From contig NZ_MDDS01000086.1 of assembly GCF_001721295.1 (NCBI RefSeq), positions 1 to 64,000 of the forward strand: DNA of 64,000 nucleotides, given 5' to 3'. A program made the position numbers and the translations under genes. Below are positions 19,060 through 28,162 of the stretch, piece by piece; position 1 is the stretch's first letter; the number at the start of each line of letters is the position of its first letter. The notes below the pieces were generated by a model. It was not told where the DNA came from and did no database searches. It saw only the letters and a list, made by a program, of their open reading frames with translations. This DNA is from Sphingomonas turrisvirgatae. Lineage in GTDB: Bacteria; Pseudomonadota; Alphaproteobacteria; Sphingomonadales; Sphingomonadaceae.

Positions 19060-20322
19060 ACCAGCCGTAGAGCACCAGAAGGGCCAGCAAGGCGGCCGCG
19101 CCCAGATAGGGCAGCGGCCGCCATAGCTGGTACAACGCGACCCCGATCGACGGCCCCAGAATGAAAGCCGCGCCGTTGATCGACGTGACCTTGCCGGCAA
19201 CGGACCCCTGCGCCCCCTGCCCCACCGCCAGCGACGAACCGGCGGTGAAGCCCGGCCGCGAAAAACCGAAGCCCAGCGTCGTCAGCGCATAGCCGGTGGC
19301 GATGCCGTACAGGGTCGTCGCGCTGCCGGTCGCAACACAGCCCACGGCGCTGATCGTCAGGCCGCTCAGCATCAGCCCGCGTGGTGACAGGTTGAGCAGC
19401 GGGATGATCCCCCACTGCGCCAGCAGCGCCGCGCCGGCCCCCATCATCAGCACCAAGCCAGTCGCCTCGATCGCCGCAACCGGCGCGACACCCAGTCGGT
19501 CGATCACCAGAAAGCCGATGACCTGCCCCGCCGCCGCCTGTGCATGGCCCAGCACCAGTCCGCAGATCATCCATGCCCGCACGCGCCGGTCGAGAAAGCC
19601 GATCGTCTCGACCCTGTCCGCTGTCGCCGCCGTGACGCTGGCACCGCTCGCCTGGCCGCCGATCGACGGATAGCTCGACACCGCCCCATGGCCTGCAGAG
19701 GCATCCACTTCACGCGGCAGCCAATACCAGGTCGCCGCCAGCATCGCCATCGCGCCCACCGCGCCGATCAGCGCCGGGCCGGCCAGCCCGATTTCCGGAC
19801 CACCCGGCCAGGCATGACCGAGCACCAGATAGGGCGCCACCGCAGGCCCGACGATGGTGCCCAGTCCGAAAGCCGATCCAATGAGCGTCAGCGCGCGCGT
19901 GCGCTCCTCGCGGCTGGTGCGGGCGGCGACGATCGCCTGCACCGCCGGAGGCGCGGCAGCCCCGAACCCGCCATAGATCATACGTGCCGCGATGAACCAG
20001 GCGAACGCGCCGACGGGCGCGATCCACCCGTTGATCCCTGCCGTCAGGAACAACCCGCACAGCGCGAGCGATGCGACCAGCCCGGTCATGCCGAGCAACA
20101 CCATCCTGCGCCGACCATAGCGATCGGCGCGGTTCGCCCAGAACGGCGCGACTCCCGTCCACAGCAGCGCTGAAACCGAAAAGGCCGCGGCGACTGCGCT
20201 GTCGGGCACGCTGAGCGATCGGCCGAGCGCCGGCAGCACCGATTGCAGCGCGGTGTTGCCCGCCGCGATGGTGAACATCACCAGAAAAAGGATGATGAAG
20301 GTGCGATCGATGCGCGAAGAGG

Positions 20323-20649
20323 TCATGCCCGCCGCCAGCGATACCCGCGCTCCACGTGCGCGACCTGAAGATCGTACCACGCGTACCAGCGCTCTCGCCC
20401 AAGATCGCGGATACGCGCATGTTCGGGATGATCGCGCCAGGCAATCGCCGCGGCATCGTCGCGCCAATAGCTGACCGTGATGCCGAGCCCATCGGCATCC
20501 CGCGTGCTTTCGATCCCAGCATAGCCCGGCTGGGTCGCCGCGAGGGCGACCATTGCCGCCGCCGCAGCAGCATAGCCCGGCTCGTCCTCGCGCGTCCGTT
20601 GCGCCACGAAGATCACCGCAATCTGGCCGGTGCGCGCATCACTCCCCAT
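20323..20649 (-). CDS. Antibiotic biosynthesis monooxygenase (ABM)-fold protein
   Basis: A 108-residue dimeric alpha-beta-barrel (ABM-like) protein. It shows the family pattern IAVIFVAQRTREDEPGYAAA, QPGYAGIESTRDADGLGITVSYW and IAWRDHPEHARIRDLGRERWYAWYDLQVAHVER. Members range from quinol monooxygenases to proteins of unknown activity. It is translated just ahead of the MFS transporter with a 4-nt overlap. The ATG at 20649 is chosen over one upstream that adds a non-conserved extension. Confidence 0.8.
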   Translation of the reverse strand: MGSDARTGQIAVIFVAQRTREDEPGYAAAAAAMVALAATQPGYAGIESTRDADGLGITVSYWRDDAAAIAWRDHPEHARIRDLGRERWYAWYDLQVAHVERGYRWRRA

Positions 20650-20780
20650 GACGCATGGGCTTAGGCATTTGGGCCACGGACGCAACCGCCGTATCGCAAA
20701 GGGCGTTTCAACCTCACGCGACTAATGACAGAGGCGTTGCAACTGTCCTACAGCGTCGCGGAACCGACAGAGGGAAGTTG

Positions 20781-21404
20781 ATGAACGGCTCCACCACGAT
20801 CCCGCGGCGCAAGCGCAAGGGCGCGCGTCCGCTTTCGCCACAGGCGCTGTTCCTTCAGGGGTTCTTCAAGCATCCGGTGATGGTGGGATCGATCATCCCT
20901 TCGTCGAATAAACTCATTCGCAAGATGCTGGCGAAGGTCGATTGGGAGAACACGAAGGTCTTCGTGGAATATGGACCGGGCGTCGGCACCTTCTGCCGCC
21001 CGATCCTCGAACGGCTGGCGCCCGACGCAAAGTTCATCGCGATCGACACCAACCCCGATTTCGTTTCCTATCTGCGCCAGACGATCGTCGATCCGCGCTT
21101 GTCCGCGATCCACGGCTCGGCGGCGGACGTGAACGCGATCGTCGCCGATCACGGCGAGAGCCATGCCGACTTCGTCCTGTCCGGCCTGCCATTTTCGACC
21201 CTGCCGGCCGGTGTCGGCGAGGTAATCGCCGAAGCGACGCATCGCGTGATCCGTCCCGGCGGCGCGTTCCTGGTCTATCAGTTCAATCCGAACGTCCGCA
21301 ATTTCCTGACCCCGCATTTCGCGCGCATCGACGCCGATATGGAGTGGTGGAACATGCCCCCGGCGCAGCTGTGGTGGGCGTGGAAGGACGAAGCCACCGA
21401 TTGA
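20781..21404 (+). CDS. SAM-dependent methyltransferase, phospholipid N-methyltransferase-like
   Basis: A 207-residue class I methyltransferase. The SAM-binding motif I is VFVEYGPGVGTFCRPIL, with IAIDTNPDFVSYL as the acidic loop and DFVLSGLPFSTLPAGVG as the catalytic region. This resembles PmtA-type phosphatidylethanolamine N-methyltransferases and KsgA-like proteins; the N-terminal FLQGFFKHPVMVGSIIPSSN fits the PmtA group. The ATG at 20781 follows AGAGGGAAG. Whether it makes phosphatidylcholine cannot be settled from sequence. Confidence 0.75.
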   Translation: MNGSTTIPRRKRKGARPLSPQALFLQGFFKHPVMVGSIIPSSNKLIRKMLAKVDWENTKVFVEYGPGVGTFCRPILERLAPDAKFIAIDTNPDFVSYLRQTIVDPRLSAIHGSAADVNAIVADHGESHADFVLSGLPFSTLPAGVGEVIAEATHRVIRPGGAFLVYQFNPNVRNFLTPHFARIDADMEWWNMPPAQLWWAWKDEATD

Positions 21405-21435
21405 CGTTCCACGCCGGCATCCACACATCAGGGGT

Positions 21436-21846
21436 ATGGAACAGCTCAACCTCTCCGAAGCCGAATGGCGCCAGCGGCTGACCCCCGCGCAATATCACGT
21501 GCTGCGCGAAGCCGGCACCGAACGGGCCTTTTCGGGCCATTATGACGGCAACAAAGCCGACGGCGTCTATCGCTGCGCCGGCTGTCAGCTCGACCTGTTC
21601 GACAGCGACGACAAATATGATTCAGGCTCCGGCTGGCCGAGCTTCACCAAGCCGGTCGAGCCGGATCGCATCAGCGAACATCGCGATACGGCCCATGGCA
21701 TGATCCGCACCGAAGTCCGCTGCGCCCGCTGCGACGGGCATCAGGGCCACGTCTTTCCGGATGGTCCGCCGCCCATCGGCCTGCGTTATTGCATCAATTC
21801 GGTCGCGCTCGACTTTCGCGGACGCGAGCAGACGGGCGAGGATTGA
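21436..21846 (+). CDS. msrB: Peptide-methionine (R)-S-oxide reductase
   Basis: MsrB repairs methionine-R-sulfoxide in proteins. The 136-residue protein has the two zinc CxxC motifs (CAGC and CARC), the substrate loop SGSGWPSFTKPV, GHQGHVFPDGP and the catalytic cysteine in LRYCINSVAL. There is no signal peptide, so it should act in the cytosol. It lies 31 nt after the methyltransferase gene and may share its transcript. Confidence 0.96.
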   Translation: MEQLNLSEAEWRQRLTPAQYHVLREAGTERAFSGHYDGNKADGVYRCAGCQLDLFDSDDKYDSGSGWPSFTKPVEPDRISEHRDTAHGMIRTEVRCARCDGHQGHVFPDGPPPIGLRYCINSVALDFRGREQTGED

Positions 21847-21907
21847 TCGCGGACAACACTCGCTTGTGACAGGCGCGGTTCACGCGTAATCACGCACAGA
21901 CCCGCCC

Positions 21908-24037
21908 ATGGCCAAGCGACCCTCCTCCAGAACCCCCGGAAAACGTGCACCCGGAAGATTTCGCCGCATCCTGAAGTGGGTGATCGGCGGCGGGATCGCG
22001 CTTGCCATTGCCGGGATCGTCGCGCTGATGATCGCGGTGTATACCGCGCGCGCGTCGCTGCCGAGTTTCGAGGAACTCAAATCCTCCCCGAACGGCCAGA
22101 TGATCCGCGTCCATGCCGCCGACGGCACGGTGATCGTCTCGCTCGGCCCAAGCTATGGCGAGTGGATCGACTATTCGAAGATCCCGGCGCCGATGCGCGA
22201 GGCGATGGTTTCGATCGAGGATCGCCGCTTCCGCAAGCACTGGGGTGTCGATCCGATCGCGCTCGCCCGCATCACCAAATTCGCCTTCGACCATCGCGGC
22301 ACCGACCGCCGCCTGCAGGGTGCTTCGACCATTACCCAACAGGTCGCGCGCACCATCTTCTTGTCCAACAAATATGATGTCGGTCGCAAAATCCGCGAGA
22401 TGATCCTGGCGCTGGCGCTGGAACGCAAGTTTACCAAGGACCAGATCCTCGAGCTCTATCTGAACAAGGTGTATTTCGGCGGCGGCGCGTACGGCATCGA
22501 CGCTGCCTCGCGCACCTTTTTCGGCCATCCCGCGACCAATCTGACGCTGTCGGAATCGGCGGTGATCGCCGGACTGGTCAAGGCGCCGTCGCGCTATTCG
22601 CCGACCGCGGACGCTCAGGCTGCGATCGGCCGCGCCAGCGTCGTGCTGGATGTGATGGTCGAGACCGGGGCGCTGACGCGGGCCGAGGCGGATGCCGCAG
22701 CGCCAGCCGACGTCAAGCTCGCCGCTGCGCCAAAGCAGAACAGCGTACGCTATTTCACCGATTGGGCGCTGCCTCAGCTTGAAGTGCTGATCGACGAAAG
22801 CGTCGCGCCGCTCGACGTGTGGACGACGATCGACCTGAAGATGCAGAACGCCGCCACCGCGGCGATCCAGGCGAACACGCCCGCCGGTGCGCAAGGGGCG
22901 CTGGTCAGTCTCGATCGCGATGGCGCAGTGCGCGCAATGGTCGGCGGGCGCGATTACGTCTCGTCGATCTATAACCGCGCGACGCAGGCGACGCGCCAGC
23001 CCGGCTCGGCCTTCAAGCTGTTCGTCTACCTCGCCGCGCTGGAGGCCGGGCACAAGGTCGATGATCGCGTGGTGGACGAGCCGGTGACGATCGGCGGCTG
23101 GAGTCCGCGCAACAACAGCGGGCGGTTCAGCGGCGAAATGACGCTGCGCTCAGCCTTTGCCTATTCGATCAACACGGTCGCGGCAAAGCTGGGCGAGGAA
23201 GTCGGCTTCGGCACGGTCGCCGACATGGCCCGGCGCTTCGGCATCACGACGCCGATCAACACCCAGCCGGCGATGGTGCTCGGCACCTCGAACGTGCGGC
23301 TGATCGACATGACGCGCGCCTTCGCCTCGGTCGGGCAGAAGGGGGTGGCGGTCACGCCCTATGGCATTACGCGCGTAACCGCCAACGGCGCAGTGATCTA
23401 TCAGCACGAGGTGGATACCTCCCGCGTGCTCGTCGCGCCTTATGTGGCGGCGCAGATGACCGACCTGCTTCAGACCGCAGTCAACGCCGGTTCGGGCCGC
23501 GCTGCGCAGATCGGCCGCCCGGTTGCGGGCAAGACTGGCACCACGACGTCGAACAAGGATGGCTGGTTCGTCGGTTTCTCGACCGGGCTGACCACCGGCG
23601 TGTGGATGGGACGCGACGACAACAAGCGTGTCGGCGGCCTGCAAGGCGGCACCGCCCCGGCCCGCGCCTTTGCCGCCTTCATGAAGCCCGCCGTCGCCGA
23701 TCGCCCGGTCGAGCAGTTCGAAACCCAAGTCACCCTGCCCGAATGGCAGGTCGAGCCGGATGAAGAGGCCTATGGCTCGCCCGACAATGGCGTCTATGTC
23801 GATCAGGACGGCAATCCCGTCGCGCGGCCTGACGCCGATCCCGCTGAAGCGCCGCCGCCCGATCGCGACAGCGAGGAACAGCAGACGATCGACGAAGACT
23901 GGCTCGACCGCATGACCGGCCGCAACGCGCCGCCCCGTGATGCGCCGCCGCCCTTACGTCAGCAGGACCGGGTCCCCCCGCGCGAGCCGCAGCGCGACCA
24001 GCAACGCCCGCTTCAGGAAGTGCGCCCGAACGAGTGA
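21908..24037 (+). CDS. Class A penicillin-binding protein 1A (bifunctional)
   Basis: A 709-residue bifunctional murein synthase. One N-terminal membrane anchor (about 22-46) is followed by the glycosyltransferase domain with SIEDRRFRKHWGVDP, QGASTITQQVAR and ELYLNKVYFGGGAYGIDAA. The transpeptidase domain has PGSAFKLF with Ser367 and Lys370, the SIN motif (about 420) and KTGT (about 540). Residues from about 610 form a polar, proline/glutamine-rich tail (DPAEAPPPDRDSEEQQ onward) that is not part of the enzyme. Its stop overlaps the convergent metalloprotease gene by 25 nt. Confidence 0.93.
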   Translation: MAKRPSSRTPGKRAPGRFRRILKWVIGGGIALAIAGIVALMIAVYTARASLPSFEELKSSPNGQMIRVHAADGTVIVSLGPSYGEWIDYSKIPAPMREAMVSIEDRRFRKHWGVDPIALARITKFAFDHRGTDRRLQGASTITQQVARTIFLSNKYDVGRKIREMILALALERKFTKDQILELYLNKVYFGGGAYGIDAASRTFFGHPATNLTLSESAVIAGLVKAPSRYSPTADAQAAIGRASVVLDVMVETGALTRAEADAAAPADVKLAAAPKQNSVRYFTDWALPQLEVLIDESVAPLDVWTTIDLKMQNAATAAIQANTPAGAQGALVSLDRDGAVRAMVGGRDYVSSIYNRATQATRQPGSAFKLFVYLAALEAGHKVDDRVVDEPVTIGGWSPRNNSGRFSGEMTLRSAFAYSINTVAAKLGEEVGFGTVADMARRFGITTPINTQPAMVLGTSNVRLIDMTRAFASVGQKGVAVTPYGITRVTANGAVIYQHEVDTSRVLVAPYVAAQMTDLLQTAVNAGSGRAAQIGRPVAGKTGTTTSNKDGWFVGFSTGLTTGVWMGRDDNKRVGGLQGGTAPARAFAAFMKPAVADRPVEQFETQVTLPEWQVEPDEEAYGSPDNGVYVDQDGNPVARPDADPAEAPPPDRDSEEQQTIDEDWLDRMTGRNAPPRDAPPPLRQQDRVPPREPQRDQQRPLQEVRPNE

Positions 24038-24684
24038 AGCCGCAGCGCATTGGCGCGCAGCCACGCGCGCTCGCGTGTCGGCTCGCGGCCGTACAGGTCG
24101 CGCACGACGGCATGGAAGGCCGGACTGTGATTCATGTGAACGCGGTGCGCCACCTCGTGCGCGACGGTGGCGCGCCGGACATCGGGTGGGGCGAGGATCA
24201 GACGCCAGCTATAGCGGATCACGCCCGATGATGCGCAGCTGCCCCAGCGGCCTTTGGCGTCGCCGATAGCGACTTTGGCGACGGTAACGCCGGCCCGGGC
24301 GGCATATTCGGCAGTCTCCGCACGCATGACGTCAAGCGCGCGCGCCCTGAGCCAGCGCTCGATGCGTCGCTCATAGCCTTCACGCGGTCCGCCAGCGATC
24401 AGCTGCCCGTCGTCGAGTAGCGGGGTGCGCGGGAAGCCGCTGTCCCAGCCGAGCGCTACCGTTTCGCCCAGATAGAGGATGGTGGCACCCGGCTCGAACG
24501 GCACCGCATCGGGTCGCCGTGTCAGCGCCTGCGCGATCCACGCTTGCTGCCCTTCGGCCCAGCGCAACCCGTCCCTCGCCGACGCGCGCGATGGCAAGGT
24601 CAGTCGAACACGTCCGGTCGCATTGTCGACCGACAGCTTCATCCGTCGAGCGCGCGGATGCCGCACGACCTCGATATCGGTCAC
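24013..24684 (-). CDS. YgjP-like (M48/SprT-type) metallopeptidase domain protein
   Basis: A 223-residue protein with the zinc-peptidase motif HEVAHRVHMNHSPAFH. The preceding WGSCASSGVIRYSWRLILAPP block is the hallmark of the YgjP/DUF45 family. The N-terminal half (IEVVRHPRARRMKLSVDNATG) also fits this family. Its substrate is unknown. The GTG at 24684 overlaps the upstream cysteine-cluster gene by 4 nt. Confidence 0.85.
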   Translation of the reverse strand: MTDIEVVRHPRARRMKLSVDNATGRVRLTLPSRASARDGLRWAEGQQAWIAQALTRRPDAVPFEPGATILYLGETVALGWDSGFPRTPLLDDGQLIAGGPREGYERRIERWLRARALDVMRAETAEYAARAGVTVAKVAIGDAKGRWGSCASSGVIRYSWRLILAPPDVRRATVAHEVAHRVHMNHSPAFHAVVRDLYGREPTRERAWLRANALRLHSFGRTS

Positions 24685-25118
24685 AGCAACCGATCGACCA
24701 TGTGATGCTCCAGATCGCCGGCCAGATCCTCGCTGATCGTCCAGCCGCGAGTCGATTCGCCCGCCTCGTGCACCGCTTCCCGGCTGCCGCTCACCAGATA
24801 ATGCCAATCCGGCAGCGCCTCGTCATTCGCTCGCAGGCGATAGGCGCAAGTGCGGGGCAGCCAGGCGATGCCCTCCACATTGTTGGCGTTGAGGCGCACG
24901 CATTCCGCAACATACGCGTGCCGGTGCTTGTAGTCGCTGCACATGCCCGCATCGCGGTCGAGGAGGCGGCACGCGACGTTGGTGGCATAGATGTCGCCGG
25001 TGTCCGCGTCCTCGACCTTGTGCAGGCAGCATTTGCCGCAGCCGTCGCACAACGCCTCCCACTGCGCGCGGTCGAGCGTCGCGAGCGGCTGCTCCCAGAA
25101 GTTCGTTACCCGATCCAC
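24681..25118 (-). CDS. YcgN/YkgJ-family cysteine cluster protein
   Basis: A 145-residue protein with the conserved cluster LCDGCGKCCLHKVEDADTGD and further cysteines in NVACRLLD, MCSDY, AECVRL and RTCAYRL. This is the YcgN subtype of the zinc- or iron-binding CxxCxxCC family. Function is not known. It overlaps SCO by 13 nt and the metallopeptidase by 4 nt, so the three genes form one transcription unit. Confidence 0.88.
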   Translation of the reverse strand: MDRVTNFWEQPLATLDRAQWEALCDGCGKCCLHKVEDADTGDIYATNVACRLLDRDAGMCSDYKHRHAYVAECVRLNANNVEGIAWLPRTCAYRLRANDEALPDWHYLVSGSREAVHEAGESTRGWTISEDLAGDLEHHMVDRLL

Positions 25119-25702
25119 CGTTCGATCTCCGCGACGATCGCCTGCGGGCTCTGCTCTTGCGGCAACAGCGCGATCGGCTCGCCATTGGGGCCCATGAGAT
25201 AGGCCTGGCGCCCATGATCCATCAGATAGCCGCTCGGCGTCTTGCGCTTTTGGTAGGGGACGCGGTACACCTTGGCCGCCGCATCGACCTGCGCCGGCGA
25301 GCCGGTCAGCCCGACCATGCGGGGATAGAAGGCGCTGGTGAATTGCTTGACCACCTGCGGCGTATCGCGCGCGGGATCAATGGTAACGAAAACCGGCACG
25401 ATGCTGGCCGAGAGTGCCGGCTTCTCCTTGTCCAGCAGCTTCATCGCGCCGCCGATATTCTGCACGTCGACCGGGCACACATCGGGGCAGAAGGTGTAGC
25501 CGAAATACATGATGCGGTATTTGCCGGCGAAGTCCCGATCCGTCACCGTCTTGCCATCGCCGTTCACCAGCGTGAACGGACCGCCGATCGAGGCGCCTGC
25601 CAGCGGTGCGTCGGCAAGCGACTTTTTGGGCGCATCGCCCGCACCACAGGCGGCGAGGCAAAGCGATAGCGCGGCGGCGAAGGGAGCAAACAAGCTGTTC
25701 AT
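25106..25702 (-). CDS. SCO1/SenC family copper chaperone lipoprotein
   Basis: A 198-residue thioredoxin-fold protein that delivers copper to cytochrome c oxidase CuA or acts in thiol exchange. The lipoprotein signal is MNSLFAPFAAALSLCLAAC. The copper ligands are visible as FCPDVCP and the distal histidine in MDHGRQAYLMGPNG. No oxidase genes are nearby. The ATG at 25702 gives a normal signal peptide; another at 25717 would add five residues. Confidence 0.88.
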   Translation of the reverse strand: MNSLFAPFAAALSLCLAACGAGDAPKKSLADAPLAGASIGGPFTLVNGDGKTVTDRDFAGKYRIMYFGYTFCPDVCPVDVQNIGGAMKLLDKEKPALSASIVPVFVTIDPARDTPQVVKQFTSAFYPRMVGLTGSPAQVDAAAKVYRVPYQKRKTPSGYLMDHGRQAYLMGPNGEPIALLPQEQSPQAIVAEIERWIG

Positions 25703-25774
25703 GGCGCCGCCAGCCATGATCTGATAGGGCGCAGCATGCAAGGTTCGCGTTCAATTGTTGGGGCAAGTCTCGTC

Positions 25775-26386
25775 ATGCTTATCCGTTCGGCCCGGCCCGT
25801 TCTCGCCGCCGCGCTCGTCGCGCTCGCACTTCCGGTGCTTCCCGCCACCGCGCAGCAGCGCTCGCCCAGTTCGACCTTCCTCGACGCGGTGCGAAAGCAG
25901 GACGGCAACAAGGTGACCGAAATGCTCAACGAGCCCGGTCAGATGATCGCCAATGTGAAGGACGACAAGGGCGACGCGGCGATCCACATCGTCGCGCGCC
26001 GGCGCGACATGCTGTATCTCCGATTCCTGCTGGCGCGCGGCGCGAACGTCAATCTGGAGGACGGCGGCGGCAATACGGCGTTGATGCTGGCGGTCGAAGC
26101 CGCTTGGCCGGAAGGCGTCGCCCTGCTGATCCAGCAGCGCGCCGACGTGAACGCGGCTAACCGCGGCGGCGAGACGCCGCTGATCCGCGCCGTGCAGCGC
26201 CGCGACGCGCAGATGGTACGCACGCTGCTGGAGGCCAAGGCCGATGCCGATCAGGTCGACCGGCTCGCCGGCATGACCGCGCGCGATTATGCCGCGCGCG
26301 ACACGCGTTCGCCGATCATCGGCCAGTTGCTCAAGGATGCGCCCAAAGTCGCGCGTACTCGCGGTGCCGCAGGACCGAAGCTTTAG
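25775..26386 (+). CDS. Exported ankyrin-repeat protein
   Basis: A 203-residue protein with a signal peptide (MLIRSARPVLAAALVALALPVLPATAQ) and four to five ankyrin repeats: DDKGDAAIHIVARRRDMLYLRFLLARGANVN, DGGGNTALMLAVEAAWPEGVALLIQQRADVN and NRGGETPLIRAVQRRDAQMVRTLLEAKAD are the clearest. It probably binds a protein partner in the periplasm; no partner is shown. The ATG at 25775 gives the best signal sequence; one at 25736 is an alternative. Confidence 0.82.
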   Translation: MLIRSARPVLAAALVALALPVLPATAQQRSPSSTFLDAVRKQDGNKVTEMLNEPGQMIANVKDDKGDAAIHIVARRRDMLYLRFLLARGANVNLEDGGGNTALMLAVEAAWPEGVALLIQQRADVNAANRGGETPLIRAVQRRDAQMVRTLLEAKADADQVDRLAGMTARDYAARDTRSPIIGQLLKDAPKVARTRGAAGPKL

Positions 26387-26418
26387 GTTGATCCAGCCGC
26401 GCTGATTGGCGGCAAAAC

Positions 26419-26922
26419 TCAGTCCCGGCCCCAGGCCAGCCCCTCGGCATCCGGATCGGTCAGCGTGATGACGCGCCGCGCTGCACGTCGCGCGAACGCC
26501 AGCGTGCATTTGCGCCGCGTCGCACTGGCAAGCGGATCGGTTCGCGCCTCACGCACGATCGCAGCGTCGTAGCGATCGGCGACGATGATCCCGGCCCGCT
26601 CGGGCAAGAACGCCGCGCTTTCGAGCGGCGCCAGATCGAACCCCGCCGGCACTGCCCAGAAGAAGCGGTCGCAATGCGCCAGATAGTCGGTCCATTTGCC
26701 GTCGCCGAGCAAATCGGCACGCGATGCCTTGACCTCCACGATCACGATATTGCCGCGAGAATCGAGCGCCATCAGGTCGGCCCGGCGCCCGTCACCCAGC
26801 GGCACCTCGGCCATCGCCACGCAATCGTGGCGCAGCAACATGCGGCAGACGCCGCGCGTCACCTGCGCGGTCAGTTGTGGAACGGTCAACGGATCGGACG
26901 CGGGGGACAGCTGGCTCGCCAT
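26419..26922 (-). CDS. mmcB: MmcB family DNA repair protein
   Basis: A 167-residue protein of the MmcB (DUF1052) family, described in Caulobacter as needed for mitomycin C resistance. It has a restriction-endonuclease-like core: MAEVPLGDGRRADLMALDSRGNIVIVEVKAS gives the D-ExK pattern of a PD-(D/E)XK nuclease fold, followed by RADLLGDGKWTDYL. A near-perfect alphaproteobacterial SOS box lies 12 nt upstream of the ATG, so induction by DNA damage through LexA is likely. Confidence 0.9.
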   Translation of the reverse strand: MASQLSPASDPLTVPQLTAQVTRGVCRMLLRHDCVAMAEVPLGDGRRADLMALDSRGNIVIVEVKASRADLLGDGKWTDYLAHCDRFFWAVPAGFDLAPLESAAFLPERAGIIVADRYDAAIVREARTDPLASATRRKCTLAFARRAARRVITLTDPDAEGLAWGRD

Positions 26923-26934
26923 CCCCCGCGTCTA

Positions 26935-26949
26935 GAACATTTCACGAAC
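26935..26949. promoter_or_regulatory. LexA (SOS) box upstream of mmcB
   Basis: GAAC-ATTTCAC-GAAC is an exact match to the alphaproteobacterial SOS box GTTC-N7-GTTC read on the other strand. It lies 12 nt upstream of the mmcB start codon, where LexA would block transcription. mmcB is a known SOS-class gene in Caulobacter, so position and identity agree. Confidence 0.75.
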
Positions 26950-27005
26950 GTCGGGAAGCCCCGTCGGCACGGCAGCGCGATCCGGCGCAACCGCATCGGC
27001 AAGGG

Positions 27006-27638
27006 TCAACGATAGAAGATGTGGTTTCCGACGCTGCCCATACGAGCGCGACGCCATCCCGGCGACACGTGCGTGGCATGGAAAAAGAGGGCGTCGGCGA
27101 ACTTGCTGTCCCACTTGTCGCCCCGTGCCACCTTGGCGACGGCGAGCGCGGTCTTCCATGCCTTGGCGTTCGCCGGCGGCTGCGGGATCGTTCCGCCGCG
27201 CACGAACGAGAACTGGCCACGCTGCTTGAGCACGCCGCACACGGTCCGTGCGAACCGACCCGAGCTGGCGCGATTGAGGATGACTTCGGCGACGGCCAGT
27301 TGTCCCTCGAGCGGCTCGCCCTTAGACTCATAATAGACGCCGGCGGCGAGGCAGTTCAGCTCTTCGTCGTCGTTGCCCAATGGCTGCGCGGCGACTGCTG
27401 CGGCAAGGGTCGTGTAGTCGGCCTCATCGGCGACCTCAGTCTGTTCGATATCGGCGGGCGCATCAGCTTCAAGATCGGCGAGCGCTTCTGCCATGGTCGG
27501 AACCTGAGCAAGGTTCGGGTCGTTCATGCTGACGGCTGGTTCGATGACCTGCGCCACACCCGGGGCGGTCGCGCCGATACCAGCGGCAATGCAAAGAGTC
27601 GTTGCCGCGACGATCGCGGCACGTACTGAGAAGGTCAT
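27006..27638 (-). CDS. SleB-type cell wall hydrolase
   Basis: A 210-residue exported murein hydrolase. The N-terminus is a signal peptide (SVRAAIVAATTLCIAAGIGATAPGVA), followed by an acidic linker (about 45-85). The Hydrolase_2 (SleB) domain starts at LNCLAAGVYYESKGEPLEGQLAVAEVILNR, which carries the catalytic glutamate, and ends with FHATHVSPGWRR. Members cleave peptidoglycan glycan strands during remodelling. It begins the minus-strand gene run between mmcB and oriC. Confidence 0.87.
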   Translation of the reverse strand: MTFSVRAAIVAATTLCIAAGIGATAPGVAQVIEPAVSMNDPNLAQVPTMAEALADLEADAPADIEQTEVADEADYTTLAAAVAAQPLGNDDEELNCLAAGVYYESKGEPLEGQLAVAEVILNRASSGRFARTVCGVLKQRGQFSFVRGGTIPQPPANAKAWKTALAVAKVARGDKWDSKFADALFFHATHVSPGWRRARMGSVGNHIFYR

Positions 27639-27823
27639 TCAACTTCGACATAATGCGGTTGGCGCGCGAACCAGGCAGGCTGCCGATCGAGACGCGATCA
27701 CATGCAGAACCCCGGTCGGGCTATCCCCCCGACTGCGTAACCGGCGGCTTCACACCCCGACGGCACAACGCTTTGAAACGTGGCGCGCCAATGGCCGGAT
27801 GGTTACGGGGAGTCAACCATTCG

Positions 27824-28162
27824 TCATGGTTCGGTCATGATTTCAGCGGCGAACCGTTGTGCATCCACGATGTCCAGTTCCACAACCCAAAGGTCGGGAT
27901 CGCGCTCGCGGCGACGCTGCCAATAAGCGGTGGCTTCGATTTCGTCCCCGCTTTGCGGCCCGCTGTCGACCAGCACGACGGCGCCGGTTGGCCCGATTCC
28001 TCGTTCCAGAAAGCGTGGACTGCCGCCGCGCTCCACCGCAAGGATGAGGATTGCGCCAGCGTCGGCATCGCCCTTTGCCAGCACCATCGCGCTGCCACCA
28101 GCGGCGTTGACGCGGCGGACCAGGGCGTTGACCAGCAACCCGCTGGCTAGCCGCGGCGTCAC
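27824..28162 (-). CDS. DUF1491 family protein
   Basis: A 112-residue small cytosolic protein common in alphaproteobacteria. It shows PRLASGLLVNALVRRVNAAGGSAMVLAKGDADAGAILI and the ending DPDLWVVELDI, which fit DUF1491. Function is unknown. The GTG at 28162 overlaps the upstream thioesterase stop by 4 nt. A 185-bp stretch on its downstream side (27639-27823) holds only a small inverted repeat AACCAT/ATGGTT around the stop codon. Confidence 0.8.
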   Translation of the reverse strand: MTPRLASGLLVNALVRRVNAAGGSAMVLAKGDADAGAILILAVERGGSPRFLERGIGPTGAVVLVDSGPQSGDEIEATAYWQRRRERDPDLWVVELDIVDAQRFAAEIMTEP

